In this document: in pieces, positions 22,697 through 49,111 of the stretch
How the letters are laid out: every line of letters starts with the position of its first letter
Numbering within the stretch: the stretch's first letter is position 1
Assembly: GCA_028583405.1 (NCBI GenBank)
Contig: CM053251.1
Span: 7,506,602-7,570,601 of the forward strand
Direction: 5' to 3'
DNA length: 64,000 nucleotides
Source of the DNA: Pogonophryne albipinna
Lineage: Eukaryota; Chordata; Actinopteri; Perciformes; Artedidraconidae
Position numbers and translations under genes: made by a program
The notes under the pieces: generated by a model
Seen by the model: the letters and a program-made list of their open reading frames with translations, nothing else
Databases searched by the model: none
Told to the model about the DNA's origin: nothing

Positions 22697-25600
22697 AATT
22701 ATTTATATATATATAATATATTTTTTTCTCTATCTATTGATCAAATCTCCACTGAAGTCTAAGACAGAACCTAATGCATTACAGAAGAAGTATTGAAGCA
22801 TATTTCATATATCTAAGATCACCTCAGACGATAGCTCCTGCCTCTGGGTTCCGTAATTCAGTTTGGTGGACAGACAGATTTTATAGTAGCTTTTAACAGC
22901 TTGAGGGGATGTGACATTTATGCTGCTCAAGATTACATCGTGTTGCAGGAAATATAGATATATAATGCGAAAAAATGAGGGAAAGTGTTCACAGCTTTTT
23001 TGTTGCTGTTGTCTCCGGTTTTAATGCTTGTTTGCTATATATTCAAGAAGTCTCTATTCCTGTATTGTATATCTCAAACAAGAAGGCAGTCTAGTAATTT
23101 GATTCCCACTGTGGAAAGCGCATTAAAAGTTATATACGATGTTCTCTGTGGGGATTTCAAACTGTTAAACCCCATTAAAGATGCATATTTGGTAATGTCA
23201 CTTTGAATCTAATCGTTGTTGTGCAAAATGAATTGGCCTGCGGTGCTAAAAGCAGAAACAGACAAAACGTTGCCATTTTAAAGCGCTTCATGTTGATTAC
23301 GAGCTTGATAGGAAAAGACACTAGAAATGCACAATATCTTCAAATCAAATCAAGTTTTATTTATATAGCACATTTATAAACGATTTTTGGTCGAGCCAAA
23401 GTGCTGTACATATAATAAAAATAGCCTACAGTAGAGACACTTTACAGCAAATACAACAGCACAGATTGTTCAGAATATCAGTATGAGAAAAACGACACCC
23501 TCTATCCTTAGAGGGTGTCTTCTAAAGGCAAGCAACCAACTTGTAAAACTACTGAAACATAATACAAAACTATTAATTGGAAAGATGCTAAATGTATGTA
23601 ACATCACTTCTCTGGTGTTTATTCAGACACTTTAGGGAGTGTGTTGGCTTTAGAAATGTATTTGTATAATGTTTTAGTGCTAACAATAAAATAATATATA
23701 TCAGTATGACATCATTTGAATTTGATAGACCTTTCTTTTAGGGAAAAATGTGGTATATTTAAAGTTGCTAGCCTCACCTTGGCAGCCCCATCTCTAGCAC
23801 ACCATCTAAATATATCGGGGGTCAGGGGTCACAGAGGTTTAGAAATATCTGCTTTTTTTTGTAAATATCCAGAATGATACTATACCAAACCAACATTGCA
23901 GCGAGGCATGGATTGGTGAATAGTTTTGGTTCTCAAACTGCAAAACAACGATGTCATTTGTAAAGTAGCAGATCAATCAAAGTGTAATTTACATTTTTAC
24001 TCATCTGGAAACAAACCCAATTATAAAGTGTGACCTACAAAGGGAGGCCTTTGATGAAGGCTAATCTTGTCTTGTTACAATTCTGCTTTAAATGTCAATT
24101 TAAAGTGTTTACTGCCACCGATAGCTGTTAACTTTAATGACTTCAATCACCACAGTTGACTTGTTTTAGAGACATCAGTCTGAGCTCTCTGTTTTCCGCT
24201 GGCCTTAAACGTGCCTCGGTTGCACAACACCTGACACCATCCAAAGTGGTTTCATGTTGGAAAGCAACTTCTTCTCTCAGTTAGGTCGTAAATTGGCACG
24301 GGAAATGAAAAACCTATTTTAAAAAATAAAGTTTCTCAAGAGTGTAATCTTTGTAAATATTGCCCTATACTTTTGGTTACATAATATCATCCATTTTAAA
24401 GTAGAGCATTCTGTGTACCTGCTTTTTTTCTTTTTCCATGTGTAAAAAGTGTAATGTCTTTGATGCTTTCTTAGGTACGGCCAGACCCGGCGTCATGGAC
24501 GGGCCCCATGGGGCCGGGCCCGCCCATCCAGGATTTGGGCCCGTCCATCCAGTATTTGGGGCGGCTGTTTTAACCAGGGCTGAATACAATATTTTAATTG
24601 TTTTATTATTATGTTCAGTGGCGGCGCCAGGGTATACTGGGGTAGGCTACAGCCATACCAAGAAATGGCTTAGCCCCACCATGAAAAATGATTTTAAAGT
24701 AAGCAAAATAAAGTCCGCCAACTCGCGCGGAGTAAATTGCACAGACACCAGTAAATACCGAAGACTAGAAACGGTTTGAAAACTTTTGTCACGTAGTGAT
24801 CATCTTCTCAATAGGACATCTTTGATAATGTCTTCTGGCCAATCAGAATCACGATAACGACGTGGTGTTGTTGCAGGAAGTCCCGACGGAGAATACTTGC
24901 TGTAGTAAATCTCTATACATCGATACAACAATACGTGTTGATAGAAATCAACACATAATTAAATAAGACCCCACGGTTTGATGATTGATAGGTGTGTGGG
25001 CTGTCTTTCATGTTGACACACAGAACAATGGGGGCTATCCACAATGTAAAGTCATTCACAGCCTCTTCCCTCTTCTCTCTGTGAGGAGCAGCAGGTTCAG
25101 CTTTCAGAACAAAGTAACAAAAAACTAAAATACCATTCATTTTTTTAAATATGTCTTGTAGTAATAGATTTATTTATTTCTCTTCTCAAGAGAGTACCAG
25201 AATGTGTATTTTATGTTAGTATTTCAAAAAATCTCATGGGGGAGAATCCCCCCAGACCCCCCTGCTGGGTTTTCAGCATGTCAACTCTTTCACCTGTGGG
25301 GAAATTGCAGGATTGGCTCCAGGTCGCCCTTTTTATTTACAACAAGACAAATGTGCCTTTTTATTTCATACAGTTCCATTTGGATTGAGACAGGGAAATA
25401 ATCTAAACCTCACGCGTGGCGTTTCACTGTCAAGGGGAGCGTGTATGTAATTACATTGCAAATACTGACTTGACTCATATTCAGTGTGGACGGATTGAGA
25501 CAGCATGGTGTCCAGAGAGCTGCTGAGACTTTAGGGAGAAACCTCCGTGTGATGGACGTCCTGTCTGTTGGTTTGGAGAGGACTGAGGGTCTTTCCTCTG

Positions 25601-26345
25601 CGAGGAGGACCAGGCCTGATGGAGGAGCCCATGCTGGGCATAGCTGATACCAACTGCACAGGCCTAGTCTGTCACTTTATTTGACTAAATGTGTTATAAG
25701 CCTGACTATAACCACCCCTTCTCTGAGGTGCAGGCAGCGTCACAAACAAATGATGGTCCTGATAGACTACAAAAATATTCGGTGTGCAGATCTTTGTTTT
25801 CACAATAAAAGTAGTTTCTTAGTGAATGTCCTGTACTGGTCTTAAAATCTCATAACATCAGCTTTTAATGTTCCTCTTGGATGTTCTTCTTGACCCTCAG
25901 AGAAGGAGAAGATGTAGTGTCTTTCAGGCATGTCCTTTCCTAACAAAAATTAGGATTGATTGATGCGCCATGTCAGCGGACTGGTAGCGACACGAACCTT
26001 TAGCCCGCAGTCTCCAGTCACCCGAGCCTCGTCCTTCTGATAGCTCCGCCCCTTCGCTCCAACCCCCCTCCCTCCCCCCACATCTACAGGTGAAAATTAC
26101 TTTTGCGACACATTTATCGCAAGAAGTGTAGCAAAAGTCAAGACCGCAGATTCGTCGATGTATACTGCCACAGAGCAGATTCGTCAAGTTGTAATGACTG
26201 ATTTGAGAGGTTGTAATAACCAAGTTGCAGTTGTAATGGAAAATATATTTAAAAAATGTGTATTTTTCTGCACGTGAACATTTCATCACTAAGTTCATTT
26301 TTTTTCTACAAGCTACAAAACTTGTTCTTTTCTTCTGTGACTTCA
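22697..26345. other. Intergenic with unclassified transposon debris
   Basis: Apart from the L2 tail at 23338-23520 no gene was found. 24475-24565 is an island of GC-rich short palindromes (GGGCCCCATGGGGCC). 24616-24700 begins CAGTGGCGGCGCCAGGGTA and 25225-25265 has GGGGGAGAATCCCCCC; both resemble ends of fish hAT elements, but I could not pair them. CACACGCCAGATGTGTGAGA near 26569 is a similar motif. Confidence 0.4.
23338..23520 (-). repeat. L2-family 3' tail fragment
   Basis: Contains TTTTGGTCGAGCCAAAGTGC, TTCAGAATATCAGTATGAG and ACGACACCCTCT, shared with 55486-55661. The last part also matches the L2 3' UTRs at 45330-45400 and 50380-50410. A short fragment with no coding capacity. Confidence 0.65.
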
Positions 26346-26348
26346 AAT

Positions 26349-26468
26349 TTGGTTCACAGTTACGTGGATATTTTTTGCAAGTGTACATTTGGTTCACAGT
26401 TACGTGGATATTTTATACAAGAGTACATTTGTTTCACAGTTACGTGGATATTTTATACAAGTGTAAAT
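26349..26468 (+). repeat. 40-bp tandem repeat, three units
   Basis: The unit GGTTCACAGTTACGTGGATA plus 20 more bases begins at 26351, 26391 and 26431 with a few substitutions. Non-coding. Confidence 0.85.
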
Positions 26469-26745
26469 GTATGCACACAAACTCAGATTTTTTTTCTGCA
26501 AGTGCTCACATCAGGTTTTACACGCTCTCGCATTTTGCACCATATCTACCTTCATAGAAAGCGTGTGTCACACGCCAGATGTGTGAGAGTTGGCAACCCT
26601 GACTCCAAGTGTTGTCACATTAAATTATCGAGCAGTGCTACTCCATATTGTGTTTGCTTTTAGCTGCAAAAAAGCCTCCTGAAAAAAATACCATGCTTTT
26701 TCCCGACAAGATACGCAGAGCACTGGCTTAATGAAAACAATACTT

Positions 26746-26751
26746 TTTATT
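26746..26751 (-). other. Candidate olfm3 polyadenylation signal
   Basis: TTTATT on + reads AATAAA on the minus strand, about 1.0 kb after the olfm3 stop codon. The AT-rich DNA between 26752 and 27766 is then the putative 3' UTR. Inference only. Confidence 0.35.
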
Positions 26752-27766
26752 TTGGTTATGTATATATTTACACAATGAATGCTTATTAAAGTTATCTACT
26801 GCTGTTTGTATAAATAGACCATTTAATATAGTTTGAGAGGAGGAGAATGGGATGTTGTGCAGATACAAAAAACACAGATGTACAGTTACAGTAAAAATGC
26901 TTCTACAGCCAACATTCATGCACAAGAGCTGATATCCTCGGGCTCACAGAACAAACCGCACTGAATAAGGCATACAAACTTGCTAAAAGTTACAAAAAAG
27001 CCAATACATCATAAAGGCAACCAGTTTTTCTGTTTGCTGAAGTACTTTGACTTAGTACTTCAAGACATACATATGAACCGGATGACTGAGAATCTTCATA
27101 GACACACAAAAGCCATGTACAGAATCTATACAGGTGCATTATTCACTACATTTCTCATTGTCTTGTACAAGGTCAGGTCAAGTGCAAACACTTTTGAAAG
27201 GAAAAGTCTCACATTAAATAGAAAGCCAAATGGAGGCAGTGAAAGACAGGAATAAATTAGCAGATGATGATGATGAATAAATGGCACGGAAAGAATGGAA
27301 ACCAAACGAACAATTAGTGAACACAGTAAAAGTATGAACACATTAGTGGGCTGAATAAAAGCAATACTGAATGAGAAAACCCATTATGAAAATGTAGACT
27401 TTGTTCTGGACAAAGCTTTCATTTTGTAGGGAAAAAGAAAATTACAGAAATGTCATTAGTGTTAAAAGTTGGAATTAGTTCCATTATTGAATTGAAACAG
27501 TTTGACTTGAATTATGTTTTCATAAATGCACTCATTTTAATTTATGTGGCCACTCATTATTGAAGAGAAAATGTCACGTTTTCACACGGAGAACATCTCA
27601 ATTGATTAACTCTCCATTTAAAAACAGGCAAATAGCAAGATAACGGTAAAACATTTAATCATATAAATAAATAAATAACATTTATAAGAACATTCAGGCG
27701 CCAACATACATTTTTTCCTTGTTTTCATAATCTCTTTTACATGTACAGTACGTAATTGTCCTCCGC

Positions 27767-40726
<12,960 letters not shown>

Positions 40727-41090
40727 CCTGACTGTATGTTTCCCTCCGCCTCCTCCTCCTCCTCCGCGACGCTCACAACAATTTTCGTGCAAGTTTCTTC
40801 CCGTGGGCTCGCGCCTTCTCGTCCACTAGGCGCTGGTGAAAACCACGACTTCCTGCGGAGGAGGAGGGGGGCAAAGCCATACACTCGTCCCCGTTACGCA
40901 TGCCATGTGTGCATCGGGGTGCAACGTCGTCACTGCACGAGAGGAGAAAAGTTTGTGGGAATGCATGCAGAGAAAATCCTCGCTGCGTTTAGGGACTCTT
41001 CTTCACGGATATGACATCACCCAGCTGCCGCGCTCTCGACTTTTAATGTGTCCAGCTTGTTGTGTGTGTGTGTGTGTGTGAGAGAGAGGA
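40727..41090 (-). promoter_or_regulatory. Putative olfm3 5' UTR/promoter region
   Basis: Immediately upstream of the olfm3 start the sequence becomes GC- and CpG-richer than its surroundings. It has a CCTCCTCCTCCTCCTCC tract (about 40746-40766) and, further up, (TG)n(AG)n at about 41058-41090. No TATA box was identified. Placement is inferred from gene position only. Confidence 0.4.
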
Positions 41091-41339
41091 GGAACCACTG
41101 GCAGCTGTCTGCTGACAAAAGTTGCAGCTGTCGGTATTCACAAGAAAACACGAGAAAGAGGCACGAGAGCAGAGCTGCCGCTGCGTTTTTGTGCCTTGGT
41201 GCACGCGGAAAGACGGAGATATAGTGAGAGAGTGAGCGCGCGCAAGCGGATTGGATACTGTTATAGCATCAGGCATAATAGCATATTTACTTTTATGTCG
41301 AAAGCATTGTTTTTTGTTGATTATGGTGAACAACTTAGT

Positions 41340-42680
41340 GCAAAGTGAATCTAAAGGACACCAACATTACCATAAAACATTTCCAAGCAGCCAATTTACA
41401 AAGAAATACGACCAATGTAAATAATAAATATAAAATACCTAAATGTCTAAGTATCATAGTATAGTTCGTAACAAGAACAATCATGGTTTAGAATACCATA
41501 AAAAAGAATAGTGTCATAGTATGGAATGTTTTAAAAGCCATCATAGTTTAGTCATCAAAATGATATGGTATGTCGTAGATTAGAATGTAATACAAAGTCA
41601 TAGGCCTGCTATGGCATGTCTTAAAATGTGTCATAGTAAAGTCTGACATTCATAACACTAATCTTGTTTGTAGCATCTCAGTTTATTATGTCCTGAAAAA
41701 TGACACAGTATAATGTCATAGACATTTTCTTAAAAGTCATATAGCTTATCATGCCATATAAGAACTATAGTATAGTATGTTGTTAAAATGTTCTGGTTTA
41801 TAGGAATCAAAACGATGCCTGTACATAATACAATAATAGAAAACGTAGCTTTCTGCGGTTTGTTGCTGTTTTTCTCCGGCTAAAGCGATGAAGCGTTCAT
41901 TCTGCATACTGATGGAGTTCACAGTTTGTGGAGGAGTAAGATGCACAGCTTTATATTCAGCCTTTTGTTTTCAAGCTGTTTACTTCAGTTAGGATTTATA
42001 TGAGACCACTGGCACTGACAATTTTTTTTGAAGTAAGCCTGAAAATACTAATGAAGTAAAAAGTGCTTCAGGCTATGTGGTTCGACATTCATCCTGTACC
42101 AGTTCACAGTTGTTCAAGAAGATTGTCTGCAGCATTTGAAGAAGTGGCTTTGACATGTATTGGGACAGAAAATACTAGCAGTCAAACATCAGTGCCTACG
42201 TTTATCTTTTCTAAGGATGACATGCCACACTACAAACCAATGCATGGACTCCTAAAGTCTTAAAAACATGCATCATTAGTTTAGAAATGGCCTTTTTCAA
42301 ATGATGGGTATTTCATTTACTGACAACCTTCTTGATTGGCATATTTTATCTTTTCTATAACGCATCCTGGAACATTCTTCACCTAAAGAGCTCTTGACTG
42401 GAGTCATGTCTTCAATACTTTGATTGCCATCCAGACCTTTTCCCTAGAGGATGTGCTCCTGCAGAAAGAGAATGTCCTTGACAGCAGGAGTCACCTCCGC
42501 CCTGGTGGGAAGCCTTTTAACTTGTGTATGCCAATCAATGTGTCTCCTTCTCTAAGGAAAGAAGACAGATCTGTTCTTTTTTTAGTCTTTGTTTAGACGG
42601 TTCAAAGGCTGCAAATGAGACAGTAGAATGCAAAGCTCTGTCAGGTTAGGAGCACATATTTAGACACAGGGCGGGGGGTG
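41340..42680. other. Upstream of olfm3, degenerate CATAGTAT-type repeats
   Basis: Between about 41440 and 41780 the words TCATAGTAT, CATAGTTTAG and GTCATAG recur irregularly, a degenerate simple-sequence field. Similar ATACTATGAC words occur at 59100-59250. No gene recognised to 42680. Confidence 0.4.
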
Positions 42681-42689
42681 AGGTGTTCA

Positions 42690-43010
42690 GATTCTCATTA
42701 CATTAACAACGATACATTTCATTTAGCTGATGCTTTTATTCAAGGTGAATTACAAAAGTGCTATAAACCAAGAAGATACAAGTTCAGAAACAGCAAGATA
42801 GACCCTGAACATTTGTAAGCCAAACTATTTGAAAATTCTGGTGCATATTAAAATGTGCCAAAACCCTCTAGTATTGCAGTTTTCTTGGTGTGTTTTCAGT
42901 ATGCAACAGGATATTTAGATTCTCCGCTGTACTGATATCAATGGGGAGCTTGTTCCACCATTGTTGGAGCCAGGATAGCCTTCTTTGTGCACATCAGGTG
43001 TGTATGAGCA
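42690..43010 (-). mobile_element. L2-like LINE 3'-end fragment
   Basis: On the minus strand the degraded C-terminus (AILAPTMVEQ, compare AILAPKWWNE in the 6806 copy) is followed by the same 3' end with CAGCTAAATG and ATTAC-like tail at 42698-42730. Heavily mutated. Confidence 0.6.
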
Positions 43011-43223
43011 CAGGTGATGTTCACTGCAGAGCGGAGGTGTAGCAGTGTCTCCAGGCCCTGTCAGAGCAGCAGTAGGTTGGGGAGAGGTGATGGTCTGAGC
43101 ATTGAAGCACAGTACTGTTGGAGAGTCTCCCAGTGAAACTGTTTGAACAGGGAACACTCCAGAAGTGTCTTTGACAGGAGGAGAAGACAGGAGTTGCTTG
43201 GCGCTCTTGAACAAAGGGTTTTT

Positions 43224-45167
43224 GTGAGCCATGACCTGCATCCCTGATGAGATTCTCTCCGGCACTAACATTGGCTGCTGCTTTCTTTGTGGCTCAATCC
43301 ACTTCAAATTGGTTATGACGGATGATGAGCCTGGTCTTTTTCAGTTCGAATACACTTTCAAAATAGCTACAGTGTTTTTATTGAAGAAGTGTGAAATCAA
43401 TAGAGTATGGAAAAAGGTTTATGCTGTAAACACGTTAGATGTATTGTGACTGTTGGTATTCAATAAAATATCAACAGCGAGAACAAGCAATTATGTTGCA
43501 ACAAAGGAGACACCGGTCAACAGAGTGTTTATGGTGTTCCTCTCTATTGGCTGAAAATTACATGATGCTGGCAATTCTAAACACAATTTTCTTTTTACAG
43601 GAAAGTGTTTACTTGTTCTTCTCACTCTTTTTCTCCAGTTACTTAACAAATTGTTCCAGTTCAACATGTTTCTATTTTTTTATTCAAACAGTTGGGGGGC
43701 TGAACCCTTGCCCAGAAGTAGTTTGATGATTGTTAGCTTTCAAGATGTAGGCCCCATAGGTATATAGGTAAACCAACAGTCCCCACTTTCATGTTTGCGT
43801 TGTTAGTAACAATTACAAACCCATGAAGGTGTTTTTGTTATTTTGGGATACTCAAATAAAATGAACTAGACGTGAACATAGAAAACAGTAATAGTTACAT
43901 GCACAACATTTCCATAACAAGGAAACATTTTCTTTTTCTTAGTGGAAATATATCAATGATCACTAATGTTGCCATACAATATATTATTTTCTATATTCTC
44001 TGTTTACAGTAACATTTTTAATCACATTTGTGTTTATTTAATTTAATTTAAATTCATTGTAGTTTTAATACCATTAATTAAATTAAATGGACTAAAACTC
44101 CAGTACCTATCAAATCTTTGTCTATGTAACAATAGTTTTATCAATTGGCCATCTTATAACATTTGCACTCAAACCTTGCACCATACGTTTTGCCATACTG
44201 ATGTATAAGTCCACTCATATACTCTGCATGTAACACAGCGAGGTGATTAAGTGTGGAATTTCCACCACAATCGCCACTGTGGAAATATAACATGACTTAT
44301 CACAACAACTTCTCCAACCAAAAATAGCTATTGATTAGCTAATTATTTTTATTTTGAAACCATCCCAGAGTGAATTCATGGAAATAATTGTGTTGAAATG
44401 CCAAAAAAATGTTTGCTTAGTAGGTGATTAAGAGGCACTTGCAGCACAGTTAATTCACCTAAAGATAAGGACAATTAGAGAGATCAAGATAGTACAGGAA
44501 AGTACAGCAATCTTTGACTCAAGTTTACTTATGAATACTAAACCAAAATTAAATTATACCTCCTTTGAAAGCCTCGTTTTTAGTCTTACACATCCGACCT
44601 GGAAAACTTTGCAGCCAATCTTATTTGTTACAGTGTTCCGTGCACCAGGTCCTTATTCAGAATTCTTATCCGAATTCTCTGAGTTTTTATCAACTTTGGT
44701 TCTTAAAACAGATAAAGTAATTATCGTAGGTGACTTTAAATATTCATGTTGACGATGATAAAAATAGCCTTACTGTTGCATTTAACTCTATATTAGATTC
44801 TGTTGGTTTCTGTCAGTCTAAATAAACCAACCCACTGCTATAATCACACTCTTAACCTTGTTCTGACTTATGGTATTGAAATTGAGCAACTATTAGTCGA
44901 ACCGCATAATCCTGCTTTATCCGACCATTTCTTAGTAACTTTTGAAGTACTGTTACTAGACTACAAAGCATTAGTCAAAAGCTCCTGCAGCAGAAACCTA
45001 TCTGTTAGTGCTATAGCCAAATTTAAGGAAGAGATTCCACCAATACTTAACTCGATAGCATGTCTGCATGTAGGGGAGGAAACTTATACAAAATGTACAC
45101 CACCCCAAATTGATCATGTTGTTGATAGTGCTACAGATGCACTGCGAATAAAATTAGACTCTGTTGC
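43224..45167 (+). repeat. Left arm of a large inverted repeat
   Basis: 1944 bp, nearly identical in reverse complement to 47177-49111. The arm consists of a 1.28-kb segment with no recognised family (43224-44505) joined to the endonuclease part of an L2 (44506-45167: TLQPILFVTVFRAPG, VIIVGDF, NPALSDHFLVTF). Confidence 0.9.
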
Positions 45168-45465
45168 ATGTATTATGTATTATGTAATGTATTATCTTTT
45201 CGATTTACACACGGCATCTATTGCACGTCTGTCCGTCCTGGGAGAGGGATCCCTCCTCTGTTTCTCTCCCTGAGCTTTCTCCCATTTTCCCCTTTAAACT
45301 GTGGGTTTTCTCCGGAAGTTTTTCCTTGTACGATGTGAGGGTCTAAGGACAGAGGGTGTCGTATTGTCATACTGATATTCTGTACAAACTGTGAAGTCCA
45401 CTGAGACAAATGTAACATTTGTGATATTGGGCTATATAAATAAACATTGATTGATTGAGAAACCT
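44506..45465 (+). mobile_element. L2-like LINE with internal deletion
   Basis: The endonuclease part (RAPGPYSEFLSEF, VIIVGDF, HNPALSDHFLVTFEVLLLDY) runs to 45167. It then joins the L2 3' UTR directly (GCATCTATTGCACGTCTGTC onward) and ends TTTGTGATATTGGGCTATAT plus ATTGATTG. The whole RT domain is missing. A frameshift interrupts the endonuclease near 44750. Confidence 0.85.
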
Positions 45466-47860
45466 CAGGGAGAGCAACAGAGGAGGGATCCCTCTCCCAG
45501 GACGGACAGACGTGCAATAGATGCCGTGTGTAAATTGAAAAGATAATACATTTGCAACATAGGTAGTCCAAATGTTTGGAAATGCATGTGTGTATAATAG
45601 GAAGATGAATCCACGAGGATATCCATCCAGGACCTATGATCCAGGACCACAGCCACGACTCAAGATCCAGGGCTCGCGATCCAGGACACAGGACCGCAGG
45701 ATCATCCATGACTCCGGATCCCAGCGTGTATAGACACCAAAAAGAAAGAAATTTGGGGAAGGTGGGTTAATCGGAACATGAGAGTACACAGGTATAGACA
45801 GAGAGAAGGAAGAAGTAAGATGTCCCCCGACAAACTAAGCCGATATCAGCAAAACTAGGGGCTGAATCTAATCAGCCCTAACTATAAGCTTTATCAAAAA
45901 GGAAGGTCTTAAGCGCACTCTTAAAAACGGATAGGGTGTCTGCCGCCCGAACACAAACTGGAAGCTGATTCCACAAATGTGGAGCTTGATAAGAAAAGGC
46001 TCTGGCTCCCATTGTACAGAATGATTCCTTATAATATTGCTTAACAGAAGCATATATAATATGAACAAAATAGGTCCAAGCACTGAGCCCTGTGGCACTC
46101 CATGGCTAACTTTGGTTTGCGTGGAAGATTCATCATTGACACGTACAAACTGAGAGCGTTCAGATAGATAGGACCTAAACCAGCCTAAAGCAGTTCCCTG
46201 TATGCCAACTAAGTGCTCTAGTCTTTGCAATAAGATATCATGGTCGATAGTATCAAATGCAGCACTGAGATCGAGCAAAACAAGAATAGAGACAAGTCCC
46301 TTGTCAGAGGCTATTAGAATGTCATTTGTGACTTTAACCAGAGCTGTCTCTGTGCTATGATGTGTTCTAAAGCCAGACTGAAAATCTTCAAATAAATCAT
46401 TGTTTTTTAAGTAATCACACAACTGTTTTGCGACTGCTTTCTCAAGAATATTTGAGAGGAACGGAAGATTAGAAATAGGTCTATAGTTGGCTAAAACCTC
46501 TGGATCGAGGTTGTGCTTTTTAAGAAGCGGTTTTATCACTGCTACTTTGAATGATTGTGGAACATAGCCTGATAATAAAGACATATTCATAATATTTAAT
46601 AAAGAAGTGCTAATTAATGGAAAAACTTCCTTCAACAGCTTAGTTGGAATTGGGTCTAACATGCACGTTGATGGTTTGGAAGAGAGAATCATTGAATATA
46701 ATTGTTCAAGGTTTATGGCTGAAAAGCATTCTAGTTTACTATCTAGTGTAATATTAGAACTTACGTTTCCGGGAGCTGTTGATAACACTATACTGGTCAA
46801 AGGCAAGAGGTCATTAATTTTGTTTCTAAGAGTAACAATTTTATCGTTAAAAAAGCAGATAAAATCATTACTACTGAGTGCTATGGGAATAGAAGGCTCA
46901 ATCGAGCTGTGGCTCTCTGTCAGCCTGGCTACAGTGCTGAAAAGAAATCTTGCATTATTCTTATTCTCATCTATTAATGAAGAGTAGTAGGCTGCTCTCG
47001 CTTTACGCAGTGCTTTCTTATATTCATTGAGAGTAATATGCCAAATTAAACGAGATTCTTCAAGTTTAGTGGAACGCCATATCCTTTCAAGTTGTCTCGA
47101 CTTTTGCTTTATTTTGCGGGTTTCGGCATTATGCCATGGAGCTAATCTATGTTTTATTTTCTTCTTTCTCAAAGGAGCAACAGAGTCTAATTTTATTCGC
47201 AGCGCATCTGTAGCACTATCAACAACATGATCAATTTGGGGTGGTGTACATTTGTATAAGTTTCCTCCCCTACATGCAGACATGCTATCGAGTTAAGTAT
47301 TGGTGGAATCTCTTCCTTAAATTTGGCTATAGCACTAACAGATAGGTTTCTGCTGCAGGAGCTTTTGACTAATGCTTTGTAGTCTAGTAACAGTACTTCA
47401 AAAGTTACTAAGAAATGGTCGGATAAAGCAGGATTATGCGGTTCGACTAATAGTTGCTCAATTTCAATACCATAAGTCAGAACAAGGTCGAGAGTGTGAT
47501 TATAGCAGTGGGTTGGTTTATTTACACTCTGACAGAAACCAACATAATCTAATATAGAGTATGCAACAGTAAGGCTATTTTTATCATCGTCAACATGAAT
47601 ATTTAAAGTCACCTACGATAATTACTTTATCTGTTTTAAGTACCAAAGTTGATAAAAACTCAGAGAATTCTGATAAGAATTCTGAATAAGGACCTGGTGC
47701 ACGGTACACTGTAACAAATAAGATTGGCTGCAAAGTTTTCCAGGTCGGATGTGTAAGACTAAAAACGAGGCTTCCAAAGGAGGTATAATTTAATTTTGGT
47801 AAATAAGTAAACTTGAGTCAAAGATTGCTGTACTTTCCTGTACTATCTTGATCTCTCTAA
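45466..47860 (-). mobile_element. L2-like LINE, 5'-truncated, RT internally deleted
   Basis: Minus-strand copy with endonuclease (47190-47800), linker and RT. The main ORF, 45868-47283, encodes [58 protein letters not shown] and [19 protein letters not shown]. It then skips the YADD region and re-enters the C-terminus out of frame. The 3' UTR spans 45466-45860. Not competent. Confidence 0.87.
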
Positions 47861-49111
47861 TTGTCCTTATCTTTAGGTGAATTAACTGCGCTGCAAGTGC
47901 CTCTTAATCACCTATTAAGCAAACATTTTTTTGGCATTTCAACACAATTATTTCCATGAATTCACTCTGGGATGGTTTCAAAATAAAAATAATTAGCTAA
48001 TCAATAGCTATTTTTGGTTGGAGAAGTTGTTGTGATAAGTCATGTTATATTTCCACAGTGGCGATTGTGGTGGAAATTCCACACTTAATCACCTCGCTGT
48101 GTTACATGCAGAGTATATGAGTGGACTTATACATCAGTATGGCAAAACGTATGGTGCAAGGTTTGAGTGCAAATGTTATAAGATGGCCAATTGATAAAAC
48201 TATTGTTACATAGACAAAGATTTGATAGGTACTGGAGTTTTAGTCCATTTAATTTAATTAATGGTATTAAAACTACAATGAATTTAAATTAAATTAAATA
48301 AACACAAATGTGATTAAAAATGTTACTGTAAACAGAGAATATAGAAAATAATATATTGTATGGCAACATTAGTGATCATTGATATATTTCCACTAAGAAA
48401 AAGAAAATGTTTCCTTGTTATGGAAATGTTGTGCATGTAACTATTACTGTTTTCTATGTTCACGTCTAGTTCATTTTATTTGAGTATCCCAAAATAACAA
48501 AAACACCTTCATGGGTTTGTAATTGTTACTAACAACGCAAACATGAAAGTGGGGACTGTTGGTTTACCTATATACCTATGGGGCCTACATCTTGAAAGCT
48601 AACAATCATCAAACTACTTCTGGGCAAGGGTTCAGCCCCCCAACTGTTTGAATAAAAAAATAGAAACATGTTGAACTGGAACAATTTGTTAAGTAACTGG
48701 AGAAAAAGAGTGAGAAGAACAAGTAAACACTTTCCTGTAAAAAGAAAATTGTGTTTAGAATTGCCAGCATCATGTAATTTTCAGCCATTAGAGAGGAACA
48801 CCATAAACACTCTGTTGACCGGTGTCTCCTTTGTTGCAACATAATTGCTTGTTCTCGCTGTTGATATTTTCTTGAATACCAACAGTCACAATACATCTAA
48901 CGTGTTTACAGCATAAACCTTTTTCCATACTCTATTGATTTCACACTTCTTCAATAAAAACACTGTAGCTATTTTGAAAGTGTATTCGAACTGAAAAAGA
49001 CCAGGCTCATCATCCGTCATAAGCAATTTGAAGTGGATTGAGCCACAAAGAAAGCAGCAGCCAATGTTAGTGCCGGAGAGAATCTCATCAGGGATGCAGG
49101 TCATGGCTCAC
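47177..49111 (-). repeat. Right arm of the large inverted repeat
   Basis: 1935 bp in inverted orientation to 43224-45167, with only scattered differences by eye (for example GGTTATGACG versus GCTTATGACG). The spacer of about 2.0 kb (45168-47176) is L2 sequence. Confidence 0.9.

Noticed and set aside
26349..26468. CRISPR-like array
   Set aside because: Only three directly adjacent units without unique spacers, in a vertebrate genome; an ordinary tandem repeat.
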